Under the pieces are notes generated by a model. That model searched no databases and was not told the DNA's origin. It saw nothing but the letters and a program-made list of their open reading frames with translations. Made by a program: the position numbers and the translations under genes. Shown piece by piece: positions 9,126 to 18,096 of a stretch of 64,000 bases of DNA (position 1 is its first letter; every line of letters begins with the position of its first letter). This DNA comes from Mucilaginibacter galii (GTDB lineage: Bacteria; Bacteroidota; Bacteroidia; Sphingobacteriales; Sphingobacteriaceae). Where the stretch lies: NCBI RefSeq assembly GCF_014635825.1, contig NZ_BMDO01000001.1, positions 1 to 64,000 on the forward strand, read 5' to 3'.

Positions 9126-10028
9126 TTAGTTCTGGTTCACGTTCCGATATTCGTTAGGGGTCATGCCGGTTTTCAATTTAAACAGCCTTGTAAAATGTTG
9201 CTGATATTTAAAACCTAACTCCCCGGCTACGTCGTTGATTGACTTTTCTGCATCGAAGATCTTGCCTTTTGCCTCATCGATCAGTCTCGTCTGGATATAG
9301 TCTAATGCGGTATTGCCTGTTTCTTTCTTGATCAGGTCGCCGAAATAATTAGGGGACAGATGTAGCTGATCAGCACAGTAAGCAACACTTGGTAAACCTT
9401 CTGCTTTCGCCTTGCCTGATGCAAAGTAGCTATTCAATAATTCTTCAAAGCGCACCAGGATATCTTTGTTGACATTGTTGCGGGTAATGAATTGCCGGTC
9501 ATAAAAGCGCATACAGTAATTCAGCAATACTTCGATATTCGATACGATCAGTGTCTTACTATGCTTATCAATATTTTGTCCAATTTCTTCAGCAATTTTC
9601 CTTAAGGTGTCTTCTATCGTCTTTCTTTCCTTTTTGGAAAGGTGGAGTGCTTCATGCACATCATATGAGAAGAATGAATAATCTTTAATAGCTTTCCCCA
9701 GGTTGGTGCCCTTGATCAGATCCGGGTGAAAGACCAGCGCATAACCGGAAGGCTTCATGGCTTGTCCGTTACTATCTATACCGTAAACCTGGCCTGGCGA
9801 TACAAAAACCAGCGTACCATCTTCGTAATCATAAGGCTGGCAACCATAGGTCATGTTACCACATTTGATGTTTTTCAAAAAGACAGCGTAAACACCCATG
9901 TAATGACGGAAATGCTGAATTGTAGGCACTTCATTAAAGTTGACGACACTTATCAGGGGATGTTGTGTATCGACTCCTACGTAGGCATTATACTGTCCAA
10001 CGGTATCTATTCTGTTGACTTGCTCCAT
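9126..10028 (-). CDS. AraC family transcriptional regulator
   Basis: A 300-residue regulator with an N-terminal cupin-like ligand domain (about 20-170) and a C-terminal AraC DNA-binding domain (about 195-295). The second HTH signature reads DVAGELGFKYQQHFTRLFK. The gene is transcribed toward the PaoABC-like operon and away from the acetyltransferase/cupin/CMD operon. From that position it could regulate either or both, as many aldehyde- or oxidative-stress-responsive AraC proteins do. A TAnnTTTG-type element lies just upstream of its start. The ligand is unknown. Confidence 0.9.
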   Translation of the reverse strand: MEQVNRIDTVGQYNAYVGVDTQHPLISVVNFNEVPTIQHFRHYMGVYAVFLKNIKCGNMTYGCQPYDYEDGTLVFVSPGQVYGIDSNGQAMKPSGYALVFHPDLIKGTNLGKAIKDYSFFSYDVHEALHLSKKERKTIEDTLRKIAEEIGQNIDKHSKTLIVSNIEVLLNYCMRFYDRQFITRNNVNKDILVRFEELLNSYFASGKAKAEGLPSVAYCADQLHLSPNYFGDLIKKETGNTALDYIQTRLIDEAKGKIFDAEKSINDVAGELGFKYQQHFTRLFKLKTGMTPNEYRNVNQN

Positions 10029-10047
10029 GACCTTTAATTTAGTGATA

Positions 10048-10055
10048 CAAATCTA
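10048..10055 (-). promoter_or_regulatory. Bacteroidota-type -7 box upstream of the AraC gene
   Basis: TAGATTTG on the minus strand matches the TAnnTTTG consensus and lies 19 bases before the start codon. I could not identify a convincing -33 element at the usual distance, so this is a partial match. Confidence 0.35.
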
Positions 10056-10187
10056 AGTAACCAATTGGCTTTTACTTGTTAAGAGGCGGCATATCAGTAA
10101 AACTGGTAAATAAAACCGTAATCTGTATAAAGCCATTGCAGACCGTTGTCCTGAAATTTGCATTATCAATTAAAGGATAGGAATGCA

Positions 10188-10778
10188 ATGTCGGAACAAC
10201 CAAGCGTAATGAACACATCTGATATATTTAATCGTCTAAGATCCGGGGAACTTGTCCGGTTAACAGATCCTGAATATCCTAAAGTAGAGGAAGTGGTTAG
10301 ACGAACCATACAGCTTTCCGCTGATCTGAATTCGGCAACGGATATAGACCAGGCTCGTCTGATATTGAGTGAAATTACCGGAAACAAGATAGACGGCAGT
10401 ACAACAGTATTTGTGCCATTTTACACCAACTTTGGAAGATTCACCTCCATAGGTAAAAACGTGTTCATTAACCATGCCTGCTCATTTCTGGACTTAGGCG
10501 GTATCACAATAGAAGATGATGTACTGATTGGCTCACGGGTAAACTTAGTCACTGAAAATCATCCTGCTGATCCGGCTGAAAGAAGATCTCTGATCACCAA
10601 ACCCATCGTTATCAGAAGGAACGCCTGGATAGGTGCAAATGCAACTATCCTGTCGGGCGTGACTATTGGAGAGAATGCAATTGTTGCCGCAGGTGCCGTC
10701 GTTTCGAAAGATGTTCCGGCCAACACCATTGTTGGGGGCATCCCAGCCAAATTTATTAAACCAATTAGCAAACTATGA
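10188..10778 (+). CDS. sugar O-acetyltransferase (maltose/galactoside acetyltransferase type)
   Basis: A 196-residue left-handed beta-helix acetyltransferase. Hexapeptide repeats run from about residue 65 to the end, with the family features NHACSFLDLGGITIEDDVLI and the VTENHP segment that contains the catalytic His; the last repeats are IGENAIVAAGAVVSKDVPAN. Relatives move an acetyl group from acetyl-CoA to a sugar hydroxyl. The ATG at 10188 follows an AAAGGATAGG ribosome site, so I prefer it to the in-frame TTG at 10158. Its stop overlaps the start of the next gene by four bases, showing translational coupling. Confidence 0.9.
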   Translation: MSEQPSVMNTSDIFNRLRSGELVRLTDPEYPKVEEVVRRTIQLSADLNSATDIDQARLILSEITGNKIDGSTTVFVPFYTNFGRFTSIGKNVFINHACSFLDLGGITIEDDVLIGSRVNLVTENHPADPAERRSLITKPIVIRRNAWIGANATILSGVTIGENAIVAAGAVVSKDVPANTIVGGIPAKFIKPISKL

Positions 10779-11269
10779 GACTGAAAACACTCGTCGCACT
10801 ACTATCATTAACTGTAATACTTTTAACCGCTTGCAAAAGCAATAAACAACAAGATGCCATGATAACAGCAAATAACACCGCCCTCTTTCCAAAGGGTAAT
10901 AAACTAACCAACGGATACTTTACCGGTGATGCTTTCTTAAAACCGTTGCTGGCGAAAGACGTAAACAACGGCTTTGCCATGGGCAGCGTGACTTTTGAGC
11001 CAGGCGCAAGAACTAACTGGCATATACACCCCAAAGGGCAGGTATTGGTTGTAACCGAAGGACAAGGCTGGTACCAGGAAAAAGGCAAACCGGCCCGAGT
11101 CATAAAAAAAGGCGATGTAATCAATATCCCTGAAAATTTAGAACACTGGCATGGAGCTTCTTCCGAAAGCATGATGAGCCATATTGCCATCACCAACTAT
11201 AAAGGAGAAGAAAATGTAGTGTGGCTTAAGCCTGTCACCGGGGATGAATATACAGCAGTAAACAAATAA
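10775..11269 (+). CDS. cupin-domain lipoprotein
   Basis: A 164-residue protein with a lipoprotein signal (hydrophobic segment ending LLTACKSN, cleavage before the Cys) and one cupin barrel. The metal-binding motif reads TNWHIHPKGQVLVVTEGQG, with a second motif GDVINIPENLEHWHG; His, His, Glu and a later His fit a metal site. Relatives encoded beside carboxymuconolactone-decarboxylase proteins are often annotated as quinone- or carbohydrate-related. It starts inside the stop of the acetyltransferase gene (ATGA) and precedes the CMD-fusion gene by eight bases. It should sit on the periplasmic side of a membrane. Confidence 0.88.
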   Translation: MRLKTLVALLSLTVILLTACKSNKQQDAMITANNTALFPKGNKLTNGYFTGDAFLKPLLAKDVNNGFAMGSVTFEPGARTNWHIHPKGQVLVVTEGQGWYQEKGKPARVIKKGDVINIPENLEHWHGASSESMMSHIAITNYKGEENVVWLKPVTGDEYTAVNK

Positions 11270-11277
11270 TAGAGATC

Positions 11278-12345
11278 ATGAAAAGCCTAACCAGATGTCT
11301 TCCGTGGCTACTGTTCTGTCTATTACTATCAACCACAACAAACATGAACGCAGAAAATCAAAGCAGCAATCAAAAGTCATTAAGTCCGCAAGAGCAGGCA
11401 TTAGTTAAAATATCGGCGCTTACAGCCACCGGTAATATTGAACAACTAAAAGTGGAGCTTAATGAAGGGCTTGACAACGGATTAACGGTTAACGAAATCA
11501 AAGAAGCACTGGTTCAGCTTTATGCCTATTGCGGTTTCCCCAGAAGCTTAAATGGGATCAGTGCTTTTATGGCGGTTTCCGAAGAACGAAAAGCAAAGGG
11601 CATTACAGACAAAGCGGGCAAGGAAATAATCTTAAACTATAAGAATGGCGATAGTTATGAACGTGGTAGAAAGGTACTGGAGACCTTGACCAAAACGCCG
11701 CAGTCAAAACCCGCACCCGGCTTTGGTGTATTCGCTCCGCGTGCTGATGCGTTTTTAAAGGAACATTTGTTCGCAGATATCTTCGATAGTGACGTCCTCA
11801 CGTACCGCCAAAGAGAACTTGTTACTATTGCTGCCTTAGCCGCAATGCCTGGGGTGGAAGGGCAACTTCAGGCTCATATCAAAATGGGGATGAACACCGG
11901 TATAACGGAAGGCCAACTGGCGCAGGTTGCTGAGTTGATCGCCATAAACGTTAGTCGTTCACAAGCCAATATTCTAAACAATTTGATCGGTAAGCCAGCA
12001 ATCCCGGTAACAGAACCCGACTTGATGGTTCGCATATCCGAAATAGAGATCGTTCCTGAATTTTTAGAGGAATACAAAGCCGTCCTGAAAGAGGAATCGG
12101 CGACTTCAATGAGGATTGAGCTAGGCATGATATCACTCTTTGCGATGTATGAAAAAGAAAGGCCGACACAAGTAAGGATCGTTGAGATATACGCGGACAA
12201 GGATGCTTATCAGTCACATCTTAAAACGCTGCATTTCCAGCATTATAAGACCACTACTCTCAAAATGGTAAAGTCTTTAAAACTGGTGGACATGACCGAC
12301 GTAGACACACAAACGATGCTGAGCATCTTTAAAAAGGCAATGTGA
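11278..12345 (+). CDS. carboxymuconolactone decarboxylase-like protein with C-terminal monooxygenase-like domain
   Basis: A 355-residue exported protein (signal peptide about 1-25). Two CMD/AhpD-like repeats occupy about 35-115 and 140-235; the first holds YAYCGFPRS and the second the region ELVTIAALAAMPGVEGQLQ with a His at the end. The C-terminal ~95 residues (ISEIEIVPEFLEEYK to the end) look like an ABM (antibiotic biosynthesis monooxygenase, YgiN-like) ferredoxin-like fold. CMD proteins usually act as decarboxylases or peroxidases; this fusion and its export are uncommon. It is the last gene of the acetyltransferase-cupin-CMD operon. Confidence 0.85.
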   Translation: MKSLTRCLPWLLFCLLLSTTTNMNAENQSSNQKSLSPQEQALVKISALTATGNIEQLKVELNEGLDNGLTVNEIKEALVQLYAYCGFPRSLNGISAFMAVSEERKAKGITDKAGKEIILNYKNGDSYERGRKVLETLTKTPQSKPAPGFGVFAPRADAFLKEHLFADIFDSDVLTYRQRELVTIAALAAMPGVEGQLQAHIKMGMNTGITEGQLAQVAELIAINVSRSQANILNNLIGKPAIPVTEPDLMVRISEIEIVPEFLEEYKAVLKEESATSMRIELGMISLFAMYEKERPTQVRIVEIYADKDAYQSHLKTLHFQHYKTTTLKMVKSLKLVDMTDVDTQTMLSIFKKAM

Positions 12346-12782
12346 ATTTAGTTATTTTGTCATAATTGGAAAAATTTCGTAACACGTGATCGCCTCATTA
12401 AGCGACAGCGAACATTTGGCTCCTAAACACTTTAACCAAATCAATTCACAGATTGCAACTTCTTCATGAAAGATGACGAAACAAATTGTAAAGAATCGAT
12501 TCAATTAGCTCAATAATCATCATCCTTTAAATCACAAAATTTGCAATTATTGCTGTACTAAGAAAGTGGTGCACTTTTCGCTGCTTATGAATTTATTTAA
12601 CCTATAAGTTATTAATTATCAACTATTGAACCCACTACAAGATCTTCCCTTACAATTGAGATTTTAGTATTGTTTTGTGAAATTTTATAAAATGGCCATT
12701 TATGCTCGGTAGACGATGTAAGCTATAGCGATGAAAAGAGGAGGCAAAATAACCATTGCCTTCCTGTTTGGCATTTAATCTG
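12346..12782. other. intergenic stretch between converging CMD and integrase genes
   Basis: This 437-base AT-rich gap shows no gene. Near its right end a small inverted repeat (AGGCAA with TTGCCT, about 12742-12762) could end integrase transcription. I looked for a copy of the tRNA-Ser 3' end, as expected for the far end of an integrated island, and saw none here. Confidence 0.5.
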
Positions 12783-14048
12783 TTATTGCACTTCAGAAAT
12801 CATTGTAATCTCGTCTGCAAAAATGAACCGATCCTTTTTAAGCTTTTTTTTCAACAAGGTCATATCCTCTGTTACTTTAACCGCTAAAACTTTTGCATAG
12901 TGCTGGGTTTGTTTAATGGTTTTATGCCCCATCATCTTACTGATAGTTTCAATCGGAACATTATTCGCCAAAGTCACTGTAGTTGCAAATGAGTTACGAG
13001 CCATCTTTGATGTCAATTCCTTATCTACGCGACAAATAGCAGCAATCTCCTTTAGATAGGAGTTATACTTTTGGTTGCTTAAGACAGGCAGTAGCATATC
13101 CTTTGCTAAACAAGCCTGATCTTCCTTATATTTCTTCAAGATAATAAGTGCAATCGGCAGCAATGGTATCGCAGCCGGTGTTCCAGTCTTTTGTCGGTTC
13201 TTGTAAATCCGCAGTTCACTATTATGTGCTAAAGTCACCTCAGAGCGTTTAAGCTGTTTAACGTCAATAAAAGAAAGCCCGGTAAAACAGCAAAAAATAA
13301 ATAAATCCCTTACCCTTGAAAGACGCTCATTGTCGATGTTCTTAGATGCAATTCTTTGAAGCTCTGCCTTGTCGAGGTAAACAGTGTCAACATCCTCCCG
13401 TGTCATCTCGAATTTAGCAAATGGATCTCCCACTAACCAGCCATTATCTACGCAATCCAACACGATCTTCTTCATGTTGGCAATATTTTTCAACGCCGAG
13501 TTATGGTTAAGATCAAGGTCAGTTCTGTACCAGTTATAAAGCTTCTTAATAAATTCGAGATCCAAAGAGCGGATATTAATGTCATCAACCTTATATGCTT
13601 CTTTAATGAAAATAGAGGTATGCCTGAACGAGGTATTAAAATTAGTGTAGGTGCCTTTGGCAACACCCTTTCCGATCATTTTTTTTAAATCTTTGTTATG
13701 GGTTTCGAACATTGCAAGTAGCATCCATTTCCGTTCATTTACACCGGACAAAAGTTCGACAATGGCACAGGCCGTTATTACTTTACCGCGGTCTATCAAA
13801 TGTTTGCGGGCTTCGTAAGCCTTGTTTTGTAATATACTAAGAAAGTCGTTTAGTGCCTTTGCATCTTCCTTATTACCACTCGCCCGGTTTCCTTTTGAGT
13901 TCCATCTGGATGGTTCCCATGAGCGTTTAATAGAAAGGTCTTTGGAAACACCATCTACAGTAACCTTGAGATAGATATACATATCTCCTCCATTGTAATT
14001 TCTTGGCTGCTTTAAGAAAAACATCAAGCCTAAACTTTTTTCTAACAT
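12783..14048 (-). CDS. tyrosine-type site-specific recombinase (phage integrase family)
   Basis: A 421-residue integrase of the Bacteroidota type: N-terminal arm-binding domain (about 1-95), SAM-like core-binding domain (about 105-200) and C-terminal catalytic domain. In the catalytic part the box I Arg position reads TGLSFIDV, box II reads KMARNSFATT and the end reads MMGHKTIKQTQHYAKV with the presumed nucleophilic Tyr. Box II normally starts with His (HxxR), so the Lys here is unusual. The gene faces away from tRNA-Ser, with the tRNA 3' end nearest, the classic arrangement for tRNA-targeting islands. No excisionase or other island genes are evident. Confidence 0.9.
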   Translation of the reverse strand: MLEKSLGLMFFLKQPRNYNGGDMYIYLKVTVDGVSKDLSIKRSWEPSRWNSKGNRASGNKEDAKALNDFLSILQNKAYEARKHLIDRGKVITACAIVELLSGVNERKWMLLAMFETHNKDLKKMIGKGVAKGTYTNFNTSFRHTSIFIKEAYKVDDINIRSLDLEFIKKLYNWYRTDLDLNHNSALKNIANMKKIVLDCVDNGWLVGDPFAKFEMTREDVDTVYLDKAELQRIASKNIDNERLSRVRDLFIFCCFTGLSFIDVKQLKRSEVTLAHNSELRIYKNRQKTGTPAAIPLLPIALIILKKYKEDQACLAKDMLLPVLSNQKYNSYLKEIAAICRVDKELTSKMARNSFATTVTLANNVPIETISKMMGHKTIKQTQHYAKVLAVKVTEDMTLLKKKLKKDRFIFADEITMISEVQ

Positions 14049-14147
14049 AACGATAGATTTTTAAGTGAATAAATATCGAAATGCAGCGATAAAAAATCAA
14101 GATGTTCAACGCTTGAATTATCTGACTATCAGCGAATTAAAGCGTTT

Positions 14148-14185
14148 TCATGGCGTCTTTTTTTCGTTATAAAAAGACGCCATGA
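14148..14185. repeat. 15-bp inverted repeat upstream of the integrase gene
   Basis: TCATGGCGTCTTTTT (14148-14162) and its exact complement (14171-14185) are separated by eight bases. The T- and A-runs at the loop-side ends make it an atypical terminator. Because it sits about 100 bases before the integrase start and near the tRNA, it could instead be a recombinase or regulator binding site. Confidence 0.5.
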
Positions 14186-14240
14186 ATGTCGCTCATACTA
14201 TTTGCGAATTCGTATATGTTTTGACGATCGCATGGAAACA

Positions 14241-14274
14241 AAAAAGCCTGTAAATCAATGATTTACAGGCTTTT
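14241..14274 (-). terminator. terminator downstream of tRNA-Ser
   Basis: A perfect stem of about 14-16 bp (AAAAGCCTGTAAATCA and its complement) with a tiny loop and flanking A and T runs. It lies 25 bases past the tRNA 3' end on the minus strand and fits a bidirectional intrinsic terminator. Confidence 0.75.
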
Positions 14275-14298
14275 GGTTTGCTTTGACTAGGTAATCAG

Positions 14299-14385
14299 CG
14301 GTGAGGGAGGGATTCGAACCCTCGGTACAGTTTCCCGTACGTCAGTTTAGCAAACTGATCCTTTCGGCCTCTCAGGCACCTCACC
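14299..14385 (-). tRNA. tRNA-Ser(GCT)
   Basis: An 87-nt class II tRNA. The acceptor stem pairs GGTGAGG with CCTCACC and leaves G73, the serine discriminator. The anticodon loop is TTGCTAA, giving anticodon GCT. The long variable arm (ACGTACGGGAAACTGTACC region) and the T-loop TTCGAAT are clear. CCA is not encoded. Its 3' end points at the nearby integrase gene. Confidence 0.97.
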
Positions 14386-14467
14386 ATCTTTTGTATCCAG
14401 TACGTCCCCGTTTGGGATTGCAAATATAGCAATTCAGGCAAACCGTCAAAAAAAAATCGGCTTAATT

Positions 14468-16531
14468 TTAATAATCTATTCGCACATGGTAAATACTCAT
14501 GAGCATGCGTTTAAATATAGTTTTAATAGTTTCCAGATCTTTCAGCGTAATGTCGCTGTCTTTCAACTGGTTCTGATTAAGCTTGTAGTTTACAATGCGG
14601 TCAACCAAGTCGCTGATGGATTGGGCATCTGGTTCCTTAATAGAGCGAGAAGCTGCCTCAACCGAGTCGGCTAGCATCAAAACACCGGTTTCTTTAGAAA
14701 AAGGAATGGGTCCGGGATACCTGAAAATGTTCTCATCGATAAATTTTTCAGGAAAATTTTTCAAAAACGATTGGTAAAAATAATCAACGCGGGTGTTGCC
14801 ATGGTGAGTACGGATAAAGTTGATGATATCGTCGGGCAGGTTTTCCTTTTCGGCCAGCTCCACTCCTTTACGAACATGTCTGATGATGATTTGCGCACTT
14901 TCTTCATATGGCAGTTTATCGTGAGGATTGAAGCCGGCTGTTTGGTTCTCTATAAAATAAAGCGGATTTTCCATTTTACCAATATCATGGTATAATGCTC
15001 CTGCCCTTACCAGCAAAGCATTGCCTCCAATGCTGTAGATGGCATTTTCGGCAAGGTTGGCTACCTGTAACGAGTGCTGAAAGGTTCCAGGTGCTTTGAA
15101 GGCCATTTCACGCAGCAGGGCGGCGTTGGTATTGGTCAGTTCGATGAGTGTAAGATCGGATGTGATGCGGAATACCTTTTCGAATGCGTAGATTAATGGA
15201 TAGGCCAGCAGTGTGAGCATAACGCTCACAGCAAAGGGGAAAAATTCGGGCCACTCAATATGCATAATATCCCCTTCACGGATGAAAGAGATACCTAAGA
15301 AAGTTACCAGGTAAGTTACGGTAATGAGTAAGGCCGAGGTAAGAAATTGACCGCGCCTAAGCAGGTTTTTAATACTGTATATAGATACCATACCCGCCGT
15401 GATCTCATAAAATGCAAACTCAAAGCTATTGGGCACATAAAAGCCCGCTATAAGTATAACCAGCAAGTGAATGTTGAGCGCCAAACGGGTATCAAATAAT
15501 ATGCGGATAATGATAGGTACAATACAATAAGGTATGTAATATAAATTAGGCAACTGCGCAGTAATGGCCCACGACAGTGTAGCCAACATGGCCGTAATTA
15601 CCAAAAGGATAAGCCCTACCAAACGGTTATCTGCATAAATGTCTTTCCTGAACATTTGCAGGAATACAATGAGCAGGGTAACGGTTAAACCCACTAATAA
15701 AAACTGCCCAAAGAATACAAGACGCCGGTTGCCGTTAACCCGGGCACTGTCTTCAAAATATTTTTTGTACGAGAGTAGCTTTTGGTAGATCTCATCATTA
15801 ATAACCATGCCTTTGGCTATAATTACCTCTCCTTTTTGTATCATGCCCTGAGTAGCCGATATATTGGCTAACGCATCGGCCTTTAGCCGCGAGGTGATCT
15901 TATCATCATACACCATGTTGTTCTGGAGCCGGCTCTGCAATATATCGAGCATATAGGCGCGGTCAACGTTAAGTAGCGTAAGCTGCTGCTCAAAATAGGC
16001 AATGGCTTTCTCTTTGGTGTATAGGGCTGAGGTGTTTCTGCTTACCGATTCGTTTTTGTTTACGATGGTGATATTATAATTTTCATCGGCGGGCTGGTTT
16101 TTTATACCGGGCGTAATTAAACCTATATTGTAAACGTGGTTAAGCAGTACTTTCCCTGTTTCCAAATACTTGGCTTTCAGCTTTTCGGGGATGCCGGCGC
16201 TGGGCCATTTCAGGTTAAAATCGTTAATGTAACCCTCCAACTGCTGTAATTGCACGTTGGTATTTAGCTGGTAAACCGGCGTAATGTTTTGCATTACTGC
16301 GTCTTGGTCCTTTTCCAGTTCTTCGGTAGTTTTCAGGATGGCAAAGTTGTAAGGAGCAACCAAGTCTTTTTGGTTCCAGATGCGGCCTTTTTCAAACTCA
16401 TACCTGAACTTGGTTTGCTTTGGCAGTGCCAAAATGATCAGCAACACGCTCAAAAATATCATGATGAACTTTACAGCCACCGCATATTTGCGCAATACTG
16501 CTCTTTGACGTGAAATACTGAATTTTGCCAT
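14468..16531 (-). CDS. 7TM-HD membrane phosphohydrolase (YqfF/PgpH type)
   Basis: A 687-residue membrane protein. It has one N-terminal membrane segment (about 20-37), a large extracytoplasmic 7TMR-HDED domain (to about 265), seven membrane helices (about 270-455) and a C-terminal cytoplasmic HD domain. The HD motif appears as ALYHDIGKMENP, with a later HHGNTRVDYF. The Listeria relative PgpH degrades cyclic di-AMP, so this protein may do the same, but Bacteroidota function is an inference. It is transcribed alone, upstream of tRNA-Ser on the same strand. Confidence 0.92.
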   Translation of the reverse strand: MAKFSISRQRAVLRKYAVAVKFIMIFLSVLLIILALPKQTKFRYEFEKGRIWNQKDLVAPYNFAILKTTEELEKDQDAVMQNITPVYQLNTNVQLQQLEGYINDFNLKWPSAGIPEKLKAKYLETGKVLLNHVYNIGLITPGIKNQPADENYNITIVNKNESVSRNTSALYTKEKAIAYFEQQLTLLNVDRAYMLDILQSRLQNNMVYDDKITSRLKADALANISATQGMIQKGEVIIAKGMVINDEIYQKLLSYKKYFEDSARVNGNRRLVFFGQFLLVGLTVTLLIVFLQMFRKDIYADNRLVGLILLVITAMLATLSWAITAQLPNLYYIPYCIVPIIIRILFDTRLALNIHLLVILIAGFYVPNSFEFAFYEITAGMVSIYSIKNLLRRGQFLTSALLITVTYLVTFLGISFIREGDIMHIEWPEFFPFAVSVMLTLLAYPLIYAFEKVFRITSDLTLIELTNTNAALLREMAFKAPGTFQHSLQVANLAENAIYSIGGNALLVRAGALYHDIGKMENPLYFIENQTAGFNPHDKLPYEESAQIIIRHVRKGVELAEKENLPDDIINFIRTHHGNTRVDYFYQSFLKNFPEKFIDENIFRYPGPIPFSKETGVLMLADSVEAASRSIKEPDAQSISDLVDRIVNYKLNQNQLKDSDITLKDLETIKTIFKRMLMSIYHVRIDY

Positions 16532-16597
16532 GCAACTCCTCTAATCAAATATAGTACGATTTCCGCACCTAAACTAATGCTTGCAATTATAGTCAAA

Positions 16598-16629
16598 TTG
16601 CAATAAATAAGGCCATTTTTATAGCTTTG
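16598..16629 (+). promoter_or_regulatory. Bacteroidota-type promoter for the following secreted-protein gene
   Basis: TTG at 16598-16600 and TAGCTTTG at 16622-16629, spaced by 21 bases, fit the -33/-7 consensus (TTTG...TAnnTTTG). The start codon of the next gene is 61 bases downstream. Confidence 0.55.
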
Positions 16630-16690
16630 TATACCTTATAAACCCAAAAGCCGTAAAGTGCACAAAAGAAAACTGAACCGGCAAACCTGC

Positions 16691-17608
16691 ATGAGAAAGA
16701 CATTTTTACTATCCCTGTTGTTAACGGCATTTTCGGCAACATTGCTTTATGCGCAAAAATTTAATACGCCCGATGAGCTAAACCAGCTGCGCCGTTACCA
16801 GGACAGCCTTAAAAAACTGGGCTACCAAATGATCAATAACGAGAATGATGTAGAACGCAAGAACGCCAACTACACTTTCATTCGCACGTTAGTTAGCGCT
16901 CTTAAAGTATCAAATTCATACGCTTACAACTTCGATTCGTTAAAAACGCTCAGTATTTTGCGTTCGCCCGACAACAAGTTCAGGATATTTAGCTGGTTTG
17001 TAATGAACGAGGATGGCAGCTACCGCTTTTACGGAACGCTGCAAATGAATACCGGCAATAAACTGCAATTATACCCGCTCGAAGATTACTCGGCTTTTTT
17101 GAAAAACCCAGAAGACTCGGTGACTGACAACCGCAAATGGTATGGTGCCGAATATTATAAAATCATCCCCGTTACCGGCTCTAATCCCTATTACGTATTG
17201 TTGGGCTGGAAAGGACATACGGTAAAATCAACCAAAAAAGTAATTGACGTACTATCCTTTAAAGGCGGCAAACCACAATTTGGTATGCCGGTATTTGCAG
17301 GCAATAAGAAAATTTGTAACCGGGTGATATTTGAATACAACCGCCAAGCCAGTATGTTGCTTCGGTTTGTACCCGAGTTAAATTTAATAGTGTTTGATCA
17401 TCTTTCGCCCCCTGATGATAAGCTGAAGACCCAACCCGAAACTTACGGACCCGACCTGACCTATGATGGCTATAAACTACTGAATGGCAAGTGGCAGTAC
17501 AAAGACAACCTCGATATGCGCAACGTACCCAACCCTACCGATGCCGACATTGCGGACCCTAAAATACAGGCGGTTAAAGACAGGAAAAGTGTGCCCCGCA
17601 GAAATTAA
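16691..17608 (+). CDS. secreted protein of unknown function
   Basis: A 305-residue protein with a clear signal peptide (MRKTFLLSLLLTAFSATLLYAQ up to the cleavage region). I do not recognise a domain. Regions rich in Tyr, Trp and Gly alternate with short beta-strand-like segments, suggesting a soluble beta-rich periplasmic or surface protein. There is no lipobox and no barrel signature. The ATG at 16691 is chosen because it begins the signal peptide directly; the frame is open a further 11 codons upstream. It has its own promoter and is followed by a CinA-like pseudogene on the other strand. Confidence 0.85.
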   Translation: MRKTFLLSLLLTAFSATLLYAQKFNTPDELNQLRRYQDSLKKLGYQMINNENDVERKNANYTFIRTLVSALKVSNSYAYNFDSLKTLSILRSPDNKFRIFSWFVMNEDGSYRFYGTLQMNTGNKLQLYPLEDYSAFLKNPEDSVTDNRKWYGAEYYKIIPVTGSNPYYVLLGWKGHTVKSTKKVIDVLSFKGGKPQFGMPVFAGNKKICNRVIFEYNRQASMLLRFVPELNLIVFDHLSPPDDKLKTQPETYGPDLTYDGYKLLNGKWQYKDNLDMRNVPNPTDADIADPKIQAVKDRKSVPRRN

Positions 17609-17617
17609 CAGATATAA

Positions 17618-18085
17618 TCACTGGTGCAAAATGTAATTGGTAACAGCATCAATGGCTTTAAGAATAACCTGCTCTGGTTCGTCTTCAAAAAGAGTTCCAG
17701 CTTCCAGGGCTGATCTTTGAAAACCTGTGTATAAACATGGTTCCTACCGGCTTATCTTCTATTTCACTTCCACCAAGGGCAGCCAAACCGATTACCGCTA
17801 CAATAACATCGGGGGTACAAGCTTTGCAAGCCTAAAGCTAATTGCTCGGTAACCTCGGCCGATTCTGGCGTAAACTCTTCAATCACTTCTTCGGGAACGT
17901 TTAATAAAGATATTTCACACGCACATCGTAGCAAACAATACTGCCTTTTAACACGGTTCCACAATTAGGAATCAAAGCAAATTCTGAAATTAGTTTACCA
18001 GAGGTAACGCTTTCGGCAAAAATCAATGCTGAGGCCGTTATCTTTTAAAGCATGACTACAGTTGATCACAATTTCAGATGGAATC
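17618..18085 (-). pseudogene. CinA-family (nicotinamide-nucleotide amidase domain) pseudogene
   Basis: Minus-strand reading with about five frame changes recovers an almost complete CinA C-terminal domain. In order: SEIVINCSHALKDNGLSI, FAESVTSGKLISEFAL, CGTVLKGSIVCYDVRVKYL, LNVPEEVIEEFTPESAEVTE, DVIVAVIGLAALGGS, DKPVGTMFI, VFKDQPWKLELF and DEPEQVILKAIDAVTNYIL before a TGA at 17618-17620. Intact relatives hydrolyse nicotinamide mononucleotide (PncC). Residues are well kept and nearly all damage is single-base indels. It lies between a secreted-protein gene and GH92. Confidence 0.82.
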
Positions 18086-18096
18086 TTAGAACAAGC

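Noticed and set aside
17764-17964. 66-codon minus-strand frame taken as a separate small gene
   Set aside because: It is one fragment of the CinA-like pseudogene.
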